Shown here piece by piece: positions 58,065 to 64,000 of a DNA stretch of 64,000 bases (position 1 is its first letter; the number at the start of each line of letters is the position of its first letter). The position numbers were made by a program, and so were the translations under genes. The DNA comes from Paraphysoderma sedebokerense (Eukaryota > Blastocladiomycota > Physodermatomycetes > Physodermatales > Physodermataceae). The DNA is taken from the NCBI GenBank assembly GCA_025602915.1, contig JAHLJZ010000066.1, forward strand, positions 62,001 through 126,000, in the 5' to 3' direction. The notes under the pieces are model-generated. The model had not been told where the DNA came from. It was given only the letters and a program-made list of their open reading frames with translations, and made no database searches.

Positions 58065-58595
58065 TCATATTGGGTCGTGTGGAATACAGGGTTGCGGCAC
58101 CTCAAACTGCGAATTGTTGTTCGACAAGTCTAGGAACTGCATTTCGGCTGCGAACTTGAAGTACACCGTAATTTTTTGAAATTTTCTCAGCAAATGGCAT
58201 AATTCAACGAGGAATTTGAGGACAAGGTAATCAGACCCCACTTACCTATCAGGTCCCAGTTTCAACCAGCTGCTCCACTGTTCTTGAAGATTCAGTTCTC
58301 CGATTTGAGAAACAGATGATACAGATGAGATGAATGAAATCTGGCGTCCGATGGTGGTGATGACATTCCTAATTGAATTCGCTATAAATGTGCGCGCAAT
58401 CAACAATCCCAAATCCATTGCATTGGGCCCGCACAACTTGGGATTATCACTACTGGCAATCTAAACACTATTGAAAAATTACTTTTGACGAAATTTGATT
58501 TCGCAATGTCTATCAGTCTTTTTATCGCATCAAGCAGGTAGTTGATTAACCAATATATTCTAATCAAATGACGAGAGATGTACTGAAAATGCCAT
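58065..58595 (-). CDS. Small spliced gene, unknown
   Basis: Three exons (58584-58595, 58246-58460, 58065-58185) join in phase to 115 residues: MAFSIASSDNPKLCGPNAMD, then LLIARTFIANSIRNVITTIG, NLQEQWSSWLKLGPDRKFQK, ITVYFKFAAEMQFLDLSNNN and a C-terminus ending PQPCIPHDPI. The two large exons are supported by a GTAAGT donor, a 60-nt intron and continuous phase. The 12-nt first exon is the weakest part. I do not recognise the family; the mix of helices and a conserved-looking Trp/Tyr core suggests a small subunit of a complex. Confidence 0.5.
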
Positions 58596-58877
58596 ATAAT
58601 CAATTGCTCCTAAGCGTCGCCGAAATTCGCGCAACCAAATTCATAAGACAGAGCATCTGCGAGACTGTGTATTATTTATACAACAGCGACTCAAATGGCC
58701 ACACTCGTGCCGACGTTGGAAACGGTTTGTGCTGTACCTTTCCGTTATCTGCGCTTCCTATGTGGTACTAAGACTGTTCTTTGTCGTTTTCATTAAGTGG
58801 GCCGGAATGGTGTGCAATGGCGAAAAGCTAGAGACAGGGCTACAAATCCTTCAGAGCAACAGTTAAATTCACCAAAA

Positions 58878-60443
58878 ATGACGGCACTCTTCACAAAACC
58901 GTTCAAAGTCCATGCTTCGGACAAGGAACCACTCCCTGACGCTATCAATTCGTTTGCTGAATTCATTCGCCAAAACCAATTGCCTGTTATCGACCGCACA
59001 ATTGCTTGCGCAGGCATAGATAGCAACTTATACAATCGCATAATGTACAACGTATATGCTTGCTCTCGAAGGGATGTCACCCCTCAGACTTTGAAGAATT
59101 ATATCAGGAGCAGAAAAAGAATTGATGTTGAACAGGCTGCCGCTTTGGTTCTGTGTACTCTGCCGAGGCATTTGGCTGCAGAATTGGTCTCACATCTTCG
59201 AAAGGTAATATATTCAAGTAATATGTGGTTAGAGCAAAAAGACAGTTGTGACGGTTTCACTGAATTTGAGAGAAGAATACTGAGGGACATTAAGAAAATA
59301 TTAGCGTTCCTCAATTTGTCTAAAACAGCTAATTCCCCAAAGATCCCCGCCTTAACAACTTTCTCTACGTACGATACATTATCTTCAATACTTCCAGTTC
59401 TTCACCGTATTCGTCATAAAAAACACACCAATCGTTGCCTGTTTATTCCTCAGATGCTCTATGAGTTATTTAAAGCTCAGCCTCCGGTTCCGTTTAATGA
59501 CTCGACAAGGACTTTTGATTCCCTCTATGTCGCTGACCCGCCTCCTGATGTTATATATCTGTCTCCAAACCATTTCCGCAAGATTTTAAGACTGATGCGC
59601 CGATTATTGGGACCACAAGATCAGGTTTCGAAATTCCGAAAACAGATACATAGACTTCGGGATGATGTGGAATTCGGATTGGGCAACCTCGACACTGTTG
59701 TCGACTCTATTGACCTCTTATCCGTGGCTTACACCTTCTTCAACTTCCAGCGCCATTTGCAATTAAAAGTTGTTTCCAATCTTAGCTGGACAGCGTTCTT
59801 GGAAAAAGGGCAATCCTCTATCCATTCTCAGAATACACCGTGGGTATTGTCAACCTTCGAAGTTGCTCTAGCGAGAATGGCGACAGATGACAAGCTTGGA
59901 ACTGGTCATGACAAAGTGGACTATGCCACCTTGACAGCGATTACGACCCCTCCCGGTTTAGAGGCGTTAACAACAGTGTCAACGGATTCAAGTGGTTCCT
60001 CCAAAGTTCTCCGATTAATTGACGAGTGCTGCCTTTTAATGGAGAAATATGTGTCTATGAATGGTAACGGCAGATGGAGTAATTTAAGATTCAAGAAGCA
60101 TATGTCTGGTGGAAGTGGTAGAGGCCCAGTGGATGATTATAACCTTCTCTGCGACATACTCTCAAATCTACGGCGCCGATACTACGAAAGTAAAATATTG
60201 GAAGGAGATGATCCCATTGTTGCAAATGATAGCGATGCGGCAAAAGCGCTAAAACATCGTTATGACAATGAATTACCAGGAGCGGTTTACAAATTCTTAG
60301 CCAAGGATATCATGACTTTCAACCATTCATGGCAGGATGATGCATTCGGTGACCCAGAAAGAGTGCCAGGATGGTACCAATACCTGAAGAGCAGACGGGG
60401 GAGTGGGTTCATTCCAAAAGCTGCGGTTGAAGTAGGTCCTTAG
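58878..60443 (+). CDS. Large single-exon ORF, unknown
   Basis: From ATG 58878 the frame codes 521 residues (548 if the upstream Met at 58797 is used). It is mostly helical and basic with no signal peptide: NRIMYNVYACSRRDVTPQTL, KKILAFLNLSKTANSPK, LSPNHFRKILRLMRRLLGPQ, DTVVDSIDLLSVAYTFFNF, WVLSTFEVALARMATDDKLG and a C-terminal PGWYQYLKSRRGSGF. No enzyme motif is visible. It is probably a soluble lineage-specific protein. The start at 58878 was preferred because the preceding 27 residues look like leader. Confidence 0.7.
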   Translation: MTALFTKPFKVHASDKEPLPDAINSFAEFIRQNQLPVIDRTIACAGIDSNLYNRIMYNVYACSRRDVTPQTLKNYIRSRKRIDVEQAAALVLCTLPRHLAAELVSHLRKVIYSSNMWLEQKDSCDGFTEFERRILRDIKKILAFLNLSKTANSPKIPALTTFSTYDTLSSILPVLHRIRHKKHTNRCLFIPQMLYELFKAQPPVPFNDSTRTFDSLYVADPPPDVIYLSPNHFRKILRLMRRLLGPQDQVSKFRKQIHRLRDDVEFGLGNLDTVVDSIDLLSVAYTFFNFQRHLQLKVVSNLSWTAFLEKGQSSIHSQNTPWVLSTFEVALARMATDDKLGTGHDKVDYATLTAITTPPGLEALTTVSTDSSGSSKVLRLIDECCLLMEKYVSMNGNGRWSNLRFKKHMSGGSGRGPVDDYNLLCDILSNLRRRYYESKILEGDDPIVANDSDAAKALKHRYDNELPGAVYKFLAKDIMTFNHSWQDDAFGDPERVPGWYQYLKSRRGSGFIPKAAVEVGP

Positions 60444-60780
60444 ATGAATATAGGAAAAGATCGAGATTGTTTGTGGCGAAAATAATCCTAAAAAATTATA
60501 GAATTTTTTTAATGACATTTAACTGTGGGTATTGTTGCTATGATTTTATTCATGGGATGAGCTGGTATTATTAAGAACAAGCAGCCAGAAATATATTTTG
60601 TATAAGCGGACTTTCAATCCGAGAGTGCTTCACCAGAGAAATTAGGTCGTTCCATCCTTTATCACTCACATTTGCCTTCATCAACATATCCTTCCAATCT
60701 TTTACATAAAAAATCACTTATATCCCTGCACTCTAAAAACAGAGCGATAACTTACGTAATTTATTTTGCTGAAAGGTCTG
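60444..60780. other. Intergenic between 58878 gene and SVIP
   Basis: A minus-strand segment (60575-60705) reads WKDMLMKANVSDKGWNDLIS and stops with two TAAs. It looks like a terminal exon, but no upstream exon was found. Otherwise this is the SVIP promoter. Confidence 0.3.
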
Positions 60781-61308
60781 ATGGGGAACTGCTTTCCGAC
60801 GTCCTCGAACGGTCATAGGCTCGATTCGAATTCGGCCTTCGACAGCAACACTCCTCCCCGTACACCTCCGCAGAATGAAGAAGAAGCAAGAATTGCAAGG
60901 TGATTATATGCCTACTCTGCGTTCATACAAATTGAATTTGGACTTGGCCTTGGACTAATCAATATTCTCTATTCATTATTCGTTGGTGGAAATGCTAGAT
61001 CACAAGCTGCGGAGCGTAGAGCAAAAGAGGTTTGCTATACTTTTACATTATACATTCAGGATTCAATCTAAGTATTTTATATAACTAGGCTTCAACAAGA
61101 GGTGGAGCTGGAACCTTGTCAGCTAAATTGGAGCGGGAAAAGCAGAAAACCAACAAGGAGTTGAGAATGCAAGGTGGGGCTTCGTCAAACCAGGAAGGTG
61201 GTTTATCGGTTTGTGTCATATTTGAATACTTTATGTGGATTAGATATTTAAAATTATGTTTGAAAACTAATACTCCATCATTTATAATAGTGGAAAGTGG
61301 ATTCTTAA
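60781..61308 (+). CDS. SVIP: SVIP-like small p97/VCP-interacting protein
   Basis: Four exons (60781-60899, 60999-61029, 61089-61208, 61291-61308) join to 95 residues. The N-terminus MGNCF has Gly2 and Cys4, a myristoylation/palmitoylation signal as in SVIP. Then TPPQNEEEARIARSQAAERR leads into the VCP-interacting motif, an Arg-rich helix: AAERRAKEASTRG (R-x5-A-A-x-R pattern). A Lys/Glu helix (SAKLEREKQKTNKELRMQG) and a C-terminal QEGGLSWKVDS follow, matching EGGLRWTVS in animal SVIP. SVIP anchors the p97 ATPase at membranes and restrains ER-associated degradation. Animal SVIP is 77 residues; the extra length here is mostly in the Ser/Asn-rich N-terminal part. The order of all four features makes chance unlikely. 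Confidence 0.88.
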
Positions 61309-61539
61309 AGTAGATAATCCCTGGTTAACAGTATGTAAATATAACTTCATGCAATCACAACTATCAGTCGATGCTGTACTATTACGGATATCTTATAAAC
61401 TTCATTTGTTCGACCCCGCTGTTGAAGTTGCCCTATTGTTCGAATTAATCAATGAGCTTTTGGAGCCATTAGATCACTGACGATAGCCAGATGCTTTTTC
61501 AGAGCAACCGCTGACGACAAACTAGGACTTATGACCCAT

Positions 61540-61688
61540 TCATTTTTCTGAATCTGCCAATTGGTTGAGTTTTACTTTAATATGCTTCCGTTCAATAAGC
61601 AGGATTTTAAATTGGTCTATTGAGCTTTCATAAACACCAGGATCTAATTGAGGTTGTGACAGGAAATATCCTCTGCTATGTCAATGTT
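61540..61688 (-). CDS. Coding-like terminal exon, unknown small protein
   Basis: The minus strand reads GYFLSQPQLDPGVYESSIDQ then FKILLIERKHIKVKLNQLAD and stops at TGA 61540. The composition and amphipathic Leu/Lys pattern look real, but the 5' part is unclear: a short frame from ATG near 61735 would need a 32-nt intron. It lies just downstream of the F-box/LRR gene on the same strand. Confidence 0.3.
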
Positions 61689-61751
61689 TCAGCCGGAAAT
61701 ATTAAACTCGGGGCAAGCTGTGTATTGATTAGCCATAATACCGAAAACTAG

Positions 61752-63479
61752 CTAATAGTACCGAATCTTAACCTTTTCGCGCAGGTATGGATTTTCAAAA
61801 ACGCAGCGTTTCATTTTGCGTACCTCATCTAGTTCTATTTTATCTGACGTCGTTCTTAGTATGATTGATATTTCGGGCAATGGAAATCTTGGTGTAGAAA
61901 TTGCGACCTCGCTTCCTTCAACATCGGTATTTAGCGTATTTAACTCGTTAATGACGAAACCATACACTCGCTTGAAGGCTTCCTTAAATAAGGGATCTAG
62001 GTATTTGTTTTCAGTTATGGTTAATTTTTGAAGTTTTGAACTCGATACAATTGTCCTCAAAGTTCGCGAGGAGATAGTCTCCAACTGAATTGTTTTTAGA
62101 TTCGGAGACGCCAGGACAAAATCGGCAAATTTTTCTTCCTTAACTGAGCAGGATAATAACTTCAGATGTGTTAACGTGGAGTGTCCAGTCATGGCCGCCA
62201 AAATATCATCGATTCGAAATTGTCCAAGTGTGAGCGATTGCAATTTGCTAGCCGATGATGTGAAAGATTTCACTATGTGACTGAAGTTTGAGAATTTCGG
62301 TCGAATCATTTCGAAGTGATTTATCTTTTCAACAGCTTTTTCTACGGAGGGACAATGCAAATGAGGCATCCAATTTATCCCTAGGCGCTGTGATGATGGA
62401 AATAGTTTGAAAATAAGATTAAGGCATTCGTCCGTACAGTTTCGTATGTTATTGAGAATCAACGTTTTGATCGATTGGGAAGAATTATTGACATGGCTCC
62501 CGAAACATCTATTCGTCAGAAACTTTTCTCCCTCTTGGATGAACTCATTTTGAAATTTCATGTCCTTCAAAAGCAGAACCCTGAGCGATTTGATCGACGT
62601 TATAGCAGTCAACTGGTCAAAGTCCACAGCTGTATTAATTGAGGTACCGTTTAATTCCAATTTCTCCAGGTTCTGACAACGAGTCGCAAGCAGTATTACT
62701 TTTCCTGTGGCAAAGTCATGACCACGGAACACGAGTTGTCTCAAATTGCAGAATTTTTCACTGAAATCCACAGATCCCATAACATCGAAACCGATGTTCG
62801 ACGGTTGGTGGATTCTTAGCACTTCTAAATTTTTGAGTTCAGCCAGCCCTGAAATAATTCCACTCGTCACTTCTGTATACCGTTCATGTTGAGCTTGTAC
62901 GATATCAAATTCGAAGGTGAATGTTTTTAATTTTTCGCATTTTGGGATCACTCTGAGAAAAAATGTGGCCAAGTTTTCGTTAAAAAATGCCGGTGTTTCT
63001 TTGCCAACCAGTAAAATTTGGTGGACAAAGGAAAAATGTGACAGCTTTGTGGCAACAGTTTCGTTACGTTCCGCAAGTGTAATCATTCTATTTAAAACTT
63101 TGTATTCTTTTAATGTACGTCCTCTACCTGACCTCGTATCATATGAAACGTGAATGCAAATGAGTGACCAGAGAAATGGGATTGCGGCTATGTGGAATCG
63201 TTTACTGACAGAAGAGCAGGCGAAGAGAGAGTTCAAATCCAAATAATTTAAAACTTCGTCTATAATCTCATTTGGCAAAGTTTCAATATAGCATGGTCTG
63301 CGGAAGTACGATAGACAAGAACTTTAATATGTATTTATGACATACACGAACCTGAAATCTACGTACTTTATTGCGATGACTGGATCTGCAGTCGCAACTA
63401 TGTCTAACGGCGGCTTCGTTCCTCTCCGCAGTCCATTCAATCGTTTCGGTTTCGGAAATTTCAACGAACACTTAAACAT
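61752..63479 (-). CDS. F-box/leucine-rich-repeat protein
   Basis: Two exons (63367-63479 and 61752-63297) joined by a 69-nt intron give 552 residues. The splice completes the F-box: CYIETLPNEIIDEVLNYLDL, then CSSVSKRFHIAAIPFLW at residues 38-75. About 15 leucine-rich units of 25-28 residues follow (LKNLEVLRIHQPSNIG, CQNLEKLELNGTSIN, SIKSLRVLLLKDMKF, LTHLKLLSCSVKEEKF, PNLKTIQLETISSRTL), typical of FBXL proteins that present substrates to SCF ubiquitin ligases. Without the first exon the F-box would start at TTG, which supports the splice. The target is unknown. An upstream in-frame codon set continues to 63527, so the start may lie slightly further out. Confidence 0.82.
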
Positions 63480-63518
63480 TTCTGTTGCGCAATTGACGGA
63501 ACATTTCTTTTCATAAAA

Positions 63519-63641
63519 TATGTTCAATTGGCAATGGCCCGTGCGGGCCTATTTACCTAAAAAGATTATGGAATTAATTCTGCTGCACGTGGTGAAAAAG
63601 CAATGTAAGGCAAAGGCCAAGCGGTAATCGACAATTTTCAA
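63519..63641 (+). CDS. Putative small gene divergent from the F-box/LRR gene
   Basis: From ATG 63519 the plus strand reads MFNWQWPVRAYLPKKIMELI then LLHVVKKQCKAKAK. A GTAATC donor near 63628 and an attttag acceptor near 63680 could add a second exon (ENKYWMRELRNASRNV or, in another frame, EQILDERIEECIQKRV). The start codon lies only 39 nt from that of the F-box gene. Beyond 63780 nothing is visible to the window edge. Confidence 0.3.
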
Positions 63642-64000
63642 AACTCATATTGTTTTGGAATTGATCACATATATTTTAGCGAGAACAAATATTGGATGAG
63701 AGAATTGAGGAATGCATCCAGAAACGTGTCTGACTCTGGTCAAGGAATAGAACTGACGCTGGGATGTGTTGTTCCGTTTCCCTGCTTCATTATTATATTA
63801 CTAACCTAATCTAATAAAATGTAATTTATGTCCTTGAAAAGGTGCGTTTGAAGCCTCAACCTATGGAAGGTTGATACTCATACTAACAACTCACGAACAG
63901 ACTAAGCAACCAGCAAAGTCCAAACTGATGCTCATAACATTTAACAATGTGATTTTTAGCACTAGTGCTTTTTAATGTTTGTGAATTGTGACTGCACCAT

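Noticed and set aside
1-64000. Transposons, retroelements, CRISPR arrays, tRNA and rRNA genes
   Set aside because: I looked for reverse transcriptase, transposase and integrase motifs, long terminal or inverted repeats with gene content, repeat-spacer arrays and tRNA B-box arms. I saw nothing that meets the standard.

Overview
This window reads as nuclear DNA of an intron-rich unicellular opisthokont, most likely an early-diverging (non-Dikarya) fungus. The evidence is the gene mix: a fungal-type YPK/Gad8 kinase with an N-terminal C2 domain, MAF1, Tim13, Sus1/ENY2, a mitochondrial type II fatty-acid synthase enzyme, a class I fructose-bisphosphate aldolase, a four-repeat annexin and an SVIP-like p97 cofactor. 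Introns are mostly 45-130 nt with GT-AG ends, and many small genes only appear after splicing by hand. I found no convincing tRNA, rRNA, CRISPR, transposon or retroelement.

Layout. 1-3.3 kb: two tandem paralogues of a secreted/multipass membrane protein, the first cut by the window edge. 4.8-8.7 kb: ENY2/Sus1, TIM13 and an acidic, Ser-rich protein, all on the minus strand. 9.3-26.1 kb: a scattered family of four subtilisin-like (S8) serine proteases in different states (one frameshifted, one with a lost splice donor, one clear pseudogene, one that looks whole). They are interleaved with class I aldolase, a small secreted protein, a three-TM protein and a large secreted protein made of four Cys repeats plus a Gly-rich domain. 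27.2-36.7 kb: MAF1, a protein with a duplicated domain, eEF1B, an SR-rich protein and mitochondrial 3-oxoacyl-ACP synthase. 36.8-49 kb: a GNAT-like protein, an F-box-like protein, annexin, a single-TM Ser/Thr-rich protein, a PPR protein and the YPK-type kinase. 50.9-54.8 kb: two 7-TM receptor-like genes flanking a second copy of the GNAT-like gene. 55.8-63.5 kb: small spliced genes including SVIP, a 548-codon unknown ORF and an F-box/LRR gene.

The housekeeping genes (Pol III repression, SAGA/TREX-2, mitochondrial import, elongation, glycolysis, TORC2-YPK signalling, p97) form no operon-like unit; eukaryotic genes here are simply neighbours. The accessory parts are the protease family, the 7-TM genes and the Cys-repeat/Gly-rich protein. 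These are secreted or membrane proteins, they are duplicated or decaying, and they look like lineage-specific families. All exon boundaries were derived by eye from reading frame, splice consensus and family alignment from memory. They need transcript data for confirmation.
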